Part shown: positions 32,901 to 42,700 of the stretch, piece after piece
How positions within the stretch are numbered: the first letter of the stretch is position 1
Layout: every line of letters starts with the position of its first letter
NCBI GenBank assembly: GCA_027578815.1
Contig: JANBTH010000003.1
Coordinates: forward strand, 1-64,000
Direction: 5' to 3'
Source of the DNA: Coemansia sp. RSA 1804
Lineage: Eukaryota; Kickxellomycota; Kickxellomycetes; Kickxellales; Kickxellaceae
DNA: 64,000 bases
The notes under the pieces: model-generated
Databases searched by the model: none
What the model was told of the DNA's origin: nothing
Seen by the model: only the letters and a program-made list of their open reading frames with translations
Position numbers and translations under genes: made by a program

Positions 32901-35382
32901 CAGGAGGGCACCGGCCAACGCTCTTTTGCGAGCCTGGACCACTGAAGGAGGAAACAAGAATGTCGACCATGGGGAGCGGAATCTGCAACGAGGATCGTGG
33001 CGACTTGGGTACCGCAGTTGGCCTATACATCGGGGTTTTGCTGCTGTCAGGCACGTTTACGCTAGCAGACTGACTCTTCGGCGCCGTTGCGCTTGATGCC
33101 GACGCATGTTCGGCACGCGCAGCAGTGAGCTTTGACAGCGCCAACACCGTAGCCATGATCTGAGCAATGTTGCGGGTAATGGCAATCACGATTGAAGGCG
33201 TCAACGCAATAGGCAGGCGCGTACTGAACGAGCTCTCACTGAGAAATATCTCATAAAGCGTCTTGTAGAGCATCTCCTGAAAGTCAATACCGAGGAACGC
33301 AAAGCTCGATGGATGCGAGTACATGAATAGACACAGGTCCATAAGAGTCATTGCAAAGGATACAAAGTCCTCTGAACGGTTCGTGATCTCCTCATACACT
33401 TGAGGGGACAGTGAGTTTGGATACGTGTATATGCCGCGCCAGTGGATGATCTGCGGGTACCGCTTACGCTCGCTTTCTTCGTCCTCGTGGGTGGCTGTGC
33501 GTTCGGTAGAGATGCAGACCAGACGACTGCAGTCGACCTTTGCGCGCTCCAGCAGCGTGATAGCAAGACTGGTTGGGTCGCGCTTGGACAGCCGTCCGTT
33601 ATTGTCGTGGTACAGATGCACGCACCGCCAGAAGCGTGTAATCACTTGCAGTTTGCCGTTGTCTTGCGCTGCCTCGGGATCGCGTCGCAGATACCGCAAG
33701 TATAGCAGAACGTGAGCAACTAAGCTGTTGTGCTCTCGAAGCGGTGCTTCGTCAATGATCACAGAGAAGGCTGGCGACTGGCTAACCTCGTCCTTTACCA
33801 GCGAAAGAATCTCGCTTGACACCACGTGCTGCAGAGTCCGTGCTGCTTCCGTGCTGTGCGTCAGCGCTCCAGCCAACCGCAGATCATTGTTGGATCCACA
33901 GGCCGCGGCGGCGGTATCACGCCGTATTTTGTCGGCATAGCCCTTGGAGCCAATATCTGCTAGCGATGTCGACTGGATCTGCAGCCGATACAGATCCGCC
34001 ACAGAGCTTATAGGCATGTTGAGGTTCATAGCCTGTAAAAGCGCGTGAACGGCGTACTCAAACTCTTTGGCGTAGCCTTCGTCTAGATAAGACGATCCGC
34101 TGGCATCGCCGCTTACAGTGCGGTAAACATCTATTACTGGCGACGACATTGGCAGCTGCTTACTGCTTTCCGAATATACCTGCTTTGTAGCCCTGTTGGC
34201 GATACGGCCGATTGAATGCGTATGACGGTGGTCGTCTGGTAAAGGGACGCTCTTTGTGCTGTCCAGGTGCCGGTGCTGCTGGCTTTGGTCGCCGTTAGCA
34301 GGTCGTTTGCTTTGGTTCACCGAAGACAAGGGCTCGTCGGATCTGCTTTCAGTTGCTGAAATGCGACTAGCAATTGTTGAGATAGTGTCGACAGTCGAGT
34401 ACGAGTTGACGCTGGCTGACTGTTGAGCCTTCATATGCACATCGACCATGTCCTCTTGGGTCGGCACAGTTTTAGACGCCGGCTGCTCATTGCCTTCCAG
34501 ACTGGAGGAGCATGGATCCATAGACGCACGCTGCTCAGGACTGACTGCCATCCAGAGCGAGTCATTGAAAACAAGCAGCAATGAATCGGCCGACGACGGA
34601 GCCTTTGGCAGAGGACCAAACTGAATCAGGCTCTTCTGGTGGTCATTACTGGTTGAGTGATCCACCAGCGCAGAAGTCTTAAAGTTTCTGCTCCCCTTCT
34701 TTGCAAACTGATTTGCACGCCTGCCGCGCTTGCACAGCGCACACAGCATAACGTTTGTTTGCGGATCAAATCGCAGCCAAGGATAGTCGTACAGCCACTT
34801 GAGATTGAACCTGCGCTTATCGCTGCCCAACGCTGCTCCAATGGTGATTGAGTTGCGTCCTGTTGACAATGTGTCGTTAAGGATGCGATATGCAGAGGCG
34901 TCTACACGCAGAACCAAGCCACGCGCAACAAGATCCTCCATCTTGATAACACGATCGTGGTCTGGGTCAGCGGAGCCTGCTACCGCTGCTGTTGGCACTT
35001 GTGCTGGCGATTTTGGTGTTGTTGGCTGTGTGTCTCCAGAATACCCCACCGCTGCTGCCTCTGCTGCTGTTGTCAATGATTCTGTCGCAGGTTTTGCTGA
35101 TGGGCTACGAGATGCCTGTGCATTTCTGAATACTGTGTCTGCTGCCGAGTTTCCACCACGCTTGCGTCCACGCCCCCGGCCACGTCCTCTTCCTCTCGAG
35201 CCTTGGTCTTTCAAAGGTGACTCGTGTAGCACAGGAGTGTGGCTTTGCCGAGGAACAGCGTTGCCGACATTGGCGCCTGTATTGGACTGGCTAAAGTTTG
35301 CTGCCATTGATCCAGCAGAGGCAGTAGCAACGTTCTGAACTCTCTGTGCTTGGTCTACGAGTAAAGAAACAGGAAAGGGCAT
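29956..35382 (-). CDS. Domesticated hAT-transposase-like protein with zinc finger and Gln-rich tail
   Basis: An 1808-residue single-exon product. An AT-hook-like GRGRGRGRKRGG lies at about residues 66-77. A TTF/BED-like zinc finger follows (WLYDYPWLRF, then Cys214-x2-Cys217 and His242-x5-His248). The next part resembles hAT transposases: AFSVIIDEAPLREHNSLV (about 535-555) matches the strand holding the first catalytic Asp, and FGNLAKLATAWSVLPLAI (about 1172-1190) resembles the C-terminal hAT dimerisation region. The segment expected to carry the second catalytic Asp reads CISTERTATHE and lacks it, so transposition activity is unlikely. Long Ser/Asn/Gln-rich linkers and a Gln-rich C-terminal tail look like those of transcriptional regulators. 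A host regulatory role is inferred. No terminal inverted repeats were seen. Confidence 0.72.
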   Translation of the reverse strand: MPFPVSLLVDQAQRVQNVATASAGSMAANFSQSNTGANVGNAVPRQSHTPVLHESPLKDQGSRGRGRGRGRGRKRGGNSAADTVFRNAQASRSPSAKPATESLTTAAEAAAVGYSGDTQPTTPKSPAQVPTAAVAGSADPDHDRVIKMEDLVARGLVLRVDASAYRILNDTLSTGRNSITIGAALGSDKRRFNLKWLYDYPWLRFDPQTNVMLCALCKRGRRANQFAKKGSRNFKTSALVDHSTSNDHQKSLIQFGPLPKAPSSADSLLLVFNDSLWMAVSPEQRASMDPCSSSLEGNEQPASKTVPTQEDMVDVHMKAQQSASVNSYSTVDTISTIASRISATESRSDEPLSSVNQSKRPANGDQSQQHRHLDSTKSVPLPDDHRHTHSIGRIANRATKQVYSESSKQLPMSSPVIDVYRTVSGDASGSSYLDEGYAKEFEYAVHALLQAMNLNMPISSVADLYRLQIQSTSLADIGSKGYADKIRRDTAAAACGSNNDLRLAGALTHSTEAARTLQHVVSSEILSLVKDEVSQSPAFSVIIDEAPLREHNSLVAHVLLYLRYLRRDPEAAQDNGKLQVITRFWRCVHLYHDNNGRLSKRDPTSLAITLLERAKVDCSRLVCISTERTATHEDEESERKRYPQIIHWRGIYTYPNSLSPQVYEEITNRSEDFVSFAMTLMDLCLFMYSHPSSFAFLGIDFQEMLYKTLYEIFLSESSFSTRLPIALTPSIVIAITRNIAQIMATVLALSKLTAARAEHASASSATAPKSQSASVNVPDSSKTPMYRPTAVPKSPRSSLQIPLPMVDILVSSFSGPGSQKSVGRCPPADVLFERLRDYNFLGCLHFMADILTLVKPVIDVARCSNMPARAFGRLEEPSHHTLDQRLRAYVGTVKDAIESVTLIYGDEEEDSSDANHHGNHNNHNGNTGGSNSTNDNSSEEDYAGFHLNEFMQLTDKYDTACQFRTFQVSNYSRVESQSRLVELIHTVSSAILHDLHERFNSDDIATIQALSEMWDPTQFPRQPEQAASFASSQTHTLSHRFSQRPRSSPKNDPQLGSGYANPEAERQVSHIHSLVNPTAVSEEWKSFKEEVYGESVQTEQKVSPDTDPLRFPSGHIQLLYRSKLFPNGALASSRRRLRSVEGSTRGRERLVSKGAVADDRRPSNKDRTAPATRFGNLAKLATAWSVLPLAISLDLHLFRRLYERQLSRICREQAENKLQSINFDIGDTFSELIGRLSSPHIRSGKKITVYDILENSKVKTDQGVDSMDMPLPPQVELSGVTVEYFLRSIDAVTMALDHRLRLLSLGLTEAPLAVSRTPGECPKWMQNAMRGYWKLVCRPPRGLSIARTPSSHHTYKHSGKHSRASHGLGSSIAATSVSSQTSITEPAPIDTPDGGLAGHVHKPNYQFDVSTPNTGNTLVSGLPSALANGMQAIDLQTLTNNRANAISDPMGSIGNMVVGSSATNPHSSLLLSSTSSNPQIYQQLQQRLAENAAATTPGNVDSLPLLEALLSDPANAPPDSAPPALNSQLSSLQNSNVGSKRAHGLGTSTNVVTPTGDESKRMRISGGRGDSGNDLVYDYHKTLNALQQQHQGKQHERQQVPAAPSGMQPPNSARNEGEALGSAIARLASNMGFDSVASQVLAVSMSNHPSSQPLISQQHYRQQQLNSSSLSGMVGSNGENMLGTAMAAVSANNNNPAIPAQYQQHHMYTTTTPGGPSSSSHLPSFTSQPNAFHIQPVPPYPGAATSAAAVTFNQMMGPDGRNPYHQQPFGHQNQQQHPNQQQQQQQMSFDTAGQPSRIPPNAYDYSIQ

Positions 35383-36227
35383 GGTATAATGATAATGGTA
35401 CAGTTATTAGACAAACACGATTATTACTGAGGATGCTCATAGATAGGCAAAAGCATAACAAAAATAAATAGCATATGGAGTATATGAACAAGAAAGAGAT
35501 TCTTTTTGTAAAAGCATGATAAACAATCTTGCACTTGGCAAACAAAAAAATACGCACGTACAAACAAGAAAAAAAGTGTAAGGAGGGGAAAAATAAAAAA
35601 TATCGTACGATGATATTGTAGAAATGTGGCGAGATTTATTTTGTTATACATCTCGAATGACTGAGAAAAAGCGCGCTGCTTTCTTTTCGTCACGAGTAAA
35701 GGAAGGGGGATGGCAAATATGCGACAATCCTTTCTTCCCAGTACGCATTTAAAGATATGAAAGTGATACAGAAAATGCTAGTAGTGCTTTCTTGCCATGC
35801 TTGACAAATACCTTGGAGAGGAAAAAAAACCACTCTTAGCGTTTGCTGTTTTACACTGTGCTCTGCACTGGCTAAACGCAGATCTTGCACGTTTGCCCTT
35901 TACAATCCTTCTCCCAACAAGTGAGCGATGAAAGAAGAGCGGAGAGAGAAATGCCGGCAAACAAGATGCGGAGAGTGGGTGATATGTTTTTTCTCTAGCT
36001 GTAAATGCCTCCTGGCCCAGAATACTTTTCTTTTGCCAAAAGGTCTGGAATGGAAATGGCATGGCCAAAAAAGAATCGAGATGAATGGTAGAAAAGGGAT
36101 TGATTTTGTTAAAGAGGGGAGGAGGTGTTTCTCCATTTGTTTGATGTGTTTGTTTCCATGGCTTTTATGCACCGTCAACAGTCGGACAAAGAAGCCTTTT
36201 TTGAGGAAAAAGGAAAGGAAATACAGT
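35383..36227. other. Intergenic, no supported gene
   Basis: Lies upstream of the hAT-derived gene and downstream of the Gln-rich gene, both on the minus strand. Three overlapping minus-strand frames are low quality. A stop lies in frame just upstream of the 35382 ATG and no AG acceptor lies between, so the two genes do not appear to be joined by splicing here. Confidence 0.4.
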
Positions 36228-37169
36228 CTATGTCGGCCAAAGAAATGATAGACTTTTGGGGTTTATTGTTTGTTGATATTTACCTTGTATTCGACTGGCA
36301 CCGACAAATATTGCTGGTGTTGTGGCTATTGTGGCTATTGGTGGCCCCAAGTCTATTGACAATGCTGTAGTAGATTGCTGTTGCTGCTCTCTGCCCATTG
36401 CAATGGAGTTGGTTGTGTCAGTGCTATTGTTGCCTCTGTTCCAGATATCTGTTGATGGTGCTGTTGCTGCAGCTGCAGTTTGGGCTATCTGGGCATTGAC
36501 CAAAGCAGCTGCCACGGCTGCCTGCTGTTGCTGTTGCTGTTGCTGATTTGTGGTTTGGAAACATGCCGAGTCGAGTGGAATCTGATAGTTATGTACACCA
36601 CTGCTGTTACCTCCAGTCTGGTATTGATCTATCGCGCTCAAGTACCTGGCGACCGGGTGGTTGGAAAGACTATGGATCAAGCGGCTACTGCTATTGTTCC
36701 TTCGCAAGAGATGGTTGTTGGCAATGAGTGTCTGCTGCTGCGCCGGCGACAGGTATATCGACTGTTGTTGGTGCTGTTGGTGCTGCTGCTGATTTGTGCC
36801 AGTTGCGGAGGAAAACACTAGCCGATTGATTCCTGGTGGAGAAGATGTCTGGGCATAATGGTCAAGCTGAATAAGGTTTGGAATTGTCGCCTGCGGTACC
36901 ATGTTCTGGGTTGTCCTATTGCCTGCAACGGATCCCTGAATAACCTGAACTGGCATTGCTGCTGCCGGTGCCGCTTGATTGTGACTGTCATCGTGGCTAT
37001 ATCGCATTGCAGCCAGCCCCATTACAGCTACCGACGACGTGGGCGTGAGGTTCACAAGATACGGAGCATCCAACGATGCCCCGTTCCTCAGTCCATCGAT
37101 CTGCATACTGTTTGGGTGAGGCGATATTGGCACAGCGCGTTGCGAGCCGTTATCTCCACTACTGCTCAT
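36228..37169 (-). CDS. Gln/Asn-rich protein of unknown function
   Basis: A 313-residue product starting MSSSGDNGSQRAVPISPHP. It is low-complexity throughout: Gln tracts (QQQHQQHQQQ; a run of eight or more Gln followed by Ala repeats), Asn/Ser patches and no domain I recognise. No signal peptide or membrane segment. Such composition is common in transcriptional co-regulators and RNA-granule proteins. It lies 845 bases upstream of the hAT-derived gene, also Gln-rich and on the same strand. A donor-like GTAAAT near its 3' end (about 36286) means the last 20 codons might be intronic and the gene might continue; no continuation was identified. Confidence 0.5.
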   Translation of the reverse strand: MSSSGDNGSQRAVPISPHPNSMQIDGLRNGASLDAPYLVNLTPTSSVAVMGLAAMRYSHDDSHNQAAPAAAMPVQVIQGSVAGNRTTQNMVPQATIPNLIQLDHYAQTSSPPGINRLVFSSATGTNQQQHQQHQQQSIYLSPAQQQTLIANNHLLRRNNSSSRLIHSLSNHPVARYLSAIDQYQTGGNSSGVHNYQIPLDSACFQTTNQQQQQQQQAAVAAALVNAQIAQTAAAATAPSTDIWNRGNNSTDTTNSIAMGREQQQQSTTALSIDLGPPIATIATTPAIFVGASRIQGKYQQTINPKSLSFLWPT

Positions 37170-38550
37170 ATCCTCTTTGTATTTATCAAAAAGCGTTTCC
37201 TTCTATACAGCAACAAAACGTTTGGAATATTTCCTTTTGGATAGGGGAAAAAGATGCTTATCTAAACAATTAACGGATGTATACAATAAAACAATAACAA
37301 GACAGGAATGAAAAATAATTGTCGGAAAGAAAAATAGAGCAGTAGTTGACAAACAACAAAAAAAACAACAAAAAACTTGGATCAAACTATTCCACACAGA
37401 AATTATGGACAAAACGATTTGCATACATCCTTTTTTTGCTTCAGGCAGTTTTGGTTACCCTATTCGTCCACATAATTCTTTGATTCGCTTTAATGTGTTG
37501 CGAGTGGAATTTTTTTAAAATTGTTGAAGTAAAAGGAGAGCTAACATCAAAACAATTGTCGAGAATAAATTAACGCAAACGCATGGTAGATGCTAGTAGA
37601 AAATAGACGATCTGTTGTTGTTGTTGTTGTTGTACCATCGTCAAAACTTGAGCTTCAATAATGTTGCATAATGAGCAAAAGTATCCGAACCTGCAAGCTG
37701 TCCACCATATGCTTGCAGCCAAGAAGAATGCGAAGCTTGCATTTCTATGCATATCCATCAGCACGCATTGATTTGATTTGTTGAGCCATCAATGCGGCTC
37801 CCGGGTTAGAAAAATAAAAAAGGATCCAGCGTCCAAATACAGTATCCGTATAGTATCTGAGTAACCAACAACTGCGCCTTTAAAATATAGTCTTTAGCAT
37901 ACACAAATCATTGCAGTTTTTTTCCAAAGTTCCGCTCTACCCACACATGTCCGGTCCTGGCACTGAAGCAATAATTGTTTAGATGATAAACAGTGCGTGT
38001 ATGTTTGGTTATTAAACAAGGCAGTAATATAAAAATTACAGCAAGAATGTTTGGCCATTACTGCGATTGTCTGCGTTAATTGCATCCTCCAGCTTCTAGC
38101 AAATCCAGTTTAGCCATTTTGTTTGTAGCTGTTACGAATGCTGACTGTGCAGCAGTAATTGTGAACTGGTTTGTTTACATTGGGATGACCATTGAGCAAA
38201 AAAAAGATGATTTACTATCCAGACCATCACAAGTTTAATCCATCATAAATGTGTAGTAATTTATGAAAAGAAAAACTCACAACAAACTGTATCATCGTCA
38301 AGAACTAATGCAACATTTAACAAGGCAACAAATTCATTTCAAGTAGAAATGTTTAACCATTATAAAACCCAATGCAAAAGCTCATAAAGTCCATGGATCT
38401 CAAATAGCTTAAACATATATTCTCCATTGCTTTTTTCAAGAATTCTTCCTATATTCATATATAATATTTATTTTTGCATCAATTCCTTGTTATCGTAACA
38501 CGCACACATTTCACCTTGCAAAAGAATCTTCCATATCTGGATCCAAAAAC
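37170..38550. other. AT-rich intergenic DNA with a TTG run
   Basis: No supported gene over about 1.4 kb. A TTG trinucleotide run lies at about 37614-37633. The right end is the promoter of stalk protein 4. Confidence 0.45.
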
Positions 38551-39414
38551 ATGAAGCTCGCAATTGCAATCTCAACACTTTCGTTGATCCTCTCATCCCA
38601 GGCATCGCCTGTTTTTAGCCCGTGGCCCGCCGTCCCAGCCTATCCTCCTCCTCGTCCCATCGGTGTTGTTGCGCCCCATCCACCGCCACCGCCGCCACCA
38701 CCTCTTCTACCACCACCGCGTAACGGGGTTCCAGGCCCTGCTGGGTTTCCTGGAAACGCGCCATTCCCCATAGGTGCTCCGGGCGGTGGGTTCCCAGGTG
38801 GTGTTCCGGGGGGAGGATTCCCAGGCAGCGGTCTCCCTGGTGGAGGATTCCCTGGTGGAGGTGGAGCATTCCCGGGCAACGGCAACGGCAACGGCAATGG
38901 AAGCGGCAACGGCAATGGATCTGGCAACGGATCTGGCGATGACGACGGATCTGGCGACAACAATGGATCTGGTAATGGCAATGGCAATGGCAGCGGTTCA
39001 GGAAACGGAAATGGTGGCGGACCAGGGAACGGCTCTGGCTCCGGCAACAGCAACGGCCGCGGCAACGGAAGCGGCTCTTCAAACCAGGGCGGCTCCGCTG
39101 GATCCGGCTCAGCAACCGAAGGCGGGATATGCGGGCTCACAGCGGGCCAAGTAGCTGCTCTTACGCCATTACTCAAGAAGCTGGGACTTGCAGACACTGG
39201 TAACGAGATCAAGAAACTCGTCGACAATATTGTCTTTGGTCTTGGCGATATCCTGGGCAGCCAAACAATCACTCAGCTGCTGCGCACCGTCGACAAACTG
39301 GTTAATAGTCTTGGACTGGGTGGTCTGAATACAAAGCCTGCCGTCAATGAGATCATCTCTATCCTTCGGAACCAGGTTCCTTGCTTGCTCAACACCCTGA
39401 TACCTCTTCCTTGA
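38551..39414 (+). CDS. Secreted mixed-stalk protein, two-Cys C-terminal domain (family member 4)
   Basis: 287 residues with a signal peptide (MKLAIAISTLSLILSSQAS). The stalk is a mosaic: a Pro-rich part with eight or more consecutive Pro, a PGGGF-type Gly/Pro part like member 1, then a long Gly-Asn/Gly-Ser part with an Asp cluster like member 3. The last 94 residues are the family domain: CGLTAGQVAALTPLL at its start, LGLGGLNTKP in the middle and NQVPCLLNTLIPLP at the end, with Cys spacing 84 as in member 3. It is on the opposite strand from the other three members and 25 kb away. Secreted; function unknown. Confidence 0.86.
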   Translation: MKLAIAISTLSLILSSQASPVFSPWPAVPAYPPPRPIGVVAPHPPPPPPPPLLPPPRNGVPGPAGFPGNAPFPIGAPGGGFPGGVPGGGFPGSGLPGGGFPGGGGAFPGNGNGNGNGSGNGNGSGNGSGDDDGSGDNNGSGNGNGNGSGSGNGNGGGPGNGSGSGNSNGRGNGSGSSNQGGSAGSGSATEGGICGLTAGQVAALTPLLKKLGLADTGNEIKKLVDNIVFGLGDILGSQTITQLLRTVDKLVNSLGLGGLNTKPAVNEIISILRNQVPCLLNTLIPLP

Positions 39415-39714
39415 TTCCTCTCGCCGCCTTTTTTAAAAAAGCAAAATCAAACAGTTTAAAGTTTAGTCAGTTATTTCCTCAATAAAAAATATGTGCTCAC
39501 AAAAACGGATTACCCAGCAAAAAATTACACCAACCCTCTTTCCACTTTTCCTCTTGCTTCTTCTCCAAAATCCAGAGAATCCCTTTCTACTCTGCTCACA
39601 CCCTGCTTTTCTTTCATTCTTGTGGATAAATGTGTTCAGCACTAGTGTCGAATTCGCGCTCTCGTTATACCAAAGCTCTCTTTCCCCATTTCCTCCTCCG
39701 TTGAATCGTTTCCT
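39415..39714. other. Spacer between stalk protein 4 and SMG1
   Basis: 300 bases, pyrimidine-rich near 39540-39700, as expected of a fungal promoter. No gene is seen. Confidence 0.5.
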
Positions 39715-42700
39715 TTGATGAGGGTTTGCGACACAGGGTGTGCTCATAATCTGCAGGCAGCTTGGCTTAGTGATACTTCTGCGTCTTCAAAGTCTCTATT
39801 CCTTGACTATTTTACCAACAATGAAACGCCCGTATGGCGACAGACATGCACTGGCAGCAGGAGCAAACAAACTACCACCACCGCCGCCGCCGCTACTATT
39901 TATTTGGGCACCTTGCGGAATCTAAGCTCGCTGGCTTCGCATGTCTTGCCAACGCTTGACCAAATCACAGCTTCTCGTTCTGCACTGTTCTGGGCCGCCG
40001 ATCTTCCGACTGCCGTGGCGCAGCTTTGCATAGATCTCAGTTATTGCGCAGATATAGAGCCTGCAATGGCTACCGCCGATATATCTCAGCGGCAGGAATT
40101 GGAAAAGATGTACGCCAGCCTCGCAAAGTGCGAACCCCAGACACTAAATGCGTTGGTATTGCGCCGCAACGATTCAATCCACCTTTTGCTGCATCTTTTG
40201 GATACATCTCTGCGATGCGGGCACGCCGATCCCTCTAACGTTCTCTGCAGTCTACGCGACGCTACCTTGTTTCTGGCATTCACTAAGCCAGAATGCGTGC
40301 ACGAAAACGAAGGGCTTTGGCTTTCGTTTATAAATCTTGCCGGCGCTACAGTCTCTCGCCACAACTCGATCACTGACGATAGCGTCTCTGCCGCTTTCGA
40401 TATTGCGATCCAGGCAGTCAAATTGATCTTGATGTTTACTGCTCCTCTTCAGTCAGCGGCTCTAGCGCTAGTCTACGTACTTGCCAGCACTGTGGGCGAG
40501 CGTACAGATTGTTTGGCTATACAGCTGATTGCAAAGTGTTCCTCCTCATTGGACCAAGAACATCTAAAGCTAGCAACAGGGCATTTGCTGCTCAGGATCT
40601 GGACGCATACAAAGCGTGTGCCGTCGGATTGCGTGAATGGAATATACCGAATGGTAGGCGATATCGGCAGCAGCCGTGTTCGAGACGTCTGGCGCAAGGT
40701 GGCCTGCTTGATCGACAGCCAGGCGCTTGTTCAAACAATCTACCCGTTTGCGAAACAGAGACATGCGCTTCGCGATGACTTTGCCAACACCCCCTATGGC
40801 TCTGACGAGGTAGCCGACCTTGCGCGCAATATGTCTATCGATGATGCCATATTGCTTGTGAAGCTGCTGGCTAGTTCTCTGACCAACCATGGGCTTGATT
40901 CTCGGGATTTGTCAGCGGATCTGGGTCTGAGTAGCCCTGCATTTGACGCGATTGTGTCTATTACCTATGACCTGGGTCGCAAGGAAAAGACTAGAGGCAA
41001 GGGCGCCTACTTTATAATTGATACTGCCGTTGTTGCTGCTGCCCTGAAGATCTGTGCTGCTGATCCACAGGAAGCACTGGGTATTGCAATGTACTTGTTT
41101 AATGCAGTTAGCGAAACGGTAGCTCAGATTGGTGCCTTTGACGTAACTGCCAATGGTTCAAGCAGTATGACACCGCCTATACCAAATGGTTCTGCAAAGC
41201 AGAGTGGGTTATTCTGGGTCCTGGAGATTATGTTTCATCTTTGCCAACCAGGCGGTTCGGCGTCGTCGTTGCTCAACTCGCGCAAATCCGTAGAAATGCT
41301 GTTGCGGGCGGCGTATATCTGCGAGCATTTGTCGTTTACAATGTTCGTGTTTCAAAACGCAATCTACAGCAGTTCCGAATCTGGAGACGATGACAACAGC
41401 CTAACCAAGGAGTGGATACGACAATTAGCTCAGTCTGACGGTCTTAGGCGTGTATCCGCTATGCTTGACAACGAGGTTAGCGATGCTATTTATTTGGCTA
41501 CTGCCGGATCCGCAGAATCTGTGGACGAGGCAACAAAAGCTCTTTATGGGCTATCATTTGCAGATCTCCCTACAGGGTCTGTTAAAAGCCTTGCTGAATA
41601 CGAGGCTTTCGATAACAGCGTCAGCAAAGACAAGACGTCTCTTTGTCTTGTAGCAAGCGATTATCTTCTTGGCCATGGGCTTGCTCGAACAATGCAGCGA
41701 ATGGTGCTCCCAGACACTGGTGCCATTCCCTTCAAAGACAAAGCGCTCAGATTGCTTCATTCAAATGATGCCGCAAAAAGTGATCAAAAACTGAAGGCGG
41801 TCAGCTGCTTGTTTAGATTAGGATATGCCAGCTCAGCAGCGTCGTTTTCGCTCTTAACCAAGCAGGAGTTTGTCTGCAGTATCCGGGACGAGTCAAAGGC
41901 CCAATGGTCAGAACTTTTTACTGCGTCCAGAATCTCAGCCGGGTATCTTCAAGGCGCTACTACTTTGCCGCTAGTAACCGTGTCACAAGACAGTCCTTTA
42001 AAGCTACTGTGTTTTGTCCCAAGATACGAAACTGGTGGTGGAAATGGTCTGCTGGACTTTTCAGCAGATATCAAGCACTTGCACGCACAGCCTTTACCCA
42101 ATGGCGTTACTATAGATGTCGAGGAACTACCTACGAATGCAGTTCCTGACACGGCAAAGGCAAAGGAGGCGCTACTGTACTACGGCCTCACATATGGCGG
42201 GTTGTCCAACAACATTTGTAGCGCGCTCTTCACAGATGTGTTGCTGAACCACGTCGAACGGATTCGGTTTACGCAGGCCGGAGTGTTTGATCCTGTTGCA
42301 AGACTTTTCTCGCTGATGGCAACGCAGCCAGCAGACGGGCCCCAGATCACGGCACCCGAGTTTAACACCAACGCGGTCAACAAGCTTGCCTACTACATAC
42401 CGCAGCTGTTTGCGATGCTGCGTGCCAAAGACGATAGTTCTTCCGAGGATGGCGACAGCCGTGTCTGCTTGTGCGCCTTTTCTATTCTTGAGCTGATAGC
42501 TGCAAACAGGCCGGATCTTGTTGCATTCTACACGGTTGTGGCAAAGAACTCGCTGCCAGACGGGTCTTTGGGCAGCAAGTATGCCAATAAACTGATTAAG
42601 AGGTTCGATAGCAAGCAGGCTGCTGACATTGAAGCGTTTGTGAGCATGATGTCTAGCGTTGCGGTCTTACCACAGGAGAAACTGCGCTGGGTGTCAATTA

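Noticed and set aside
29956..37169. Joining the 36228-37169 and 29956-35382 frames into one gene
   Set aside because: A stop lies in frame just upstream of the 35382 ATG and no AG acceptor lies between them, so I kept two genes.
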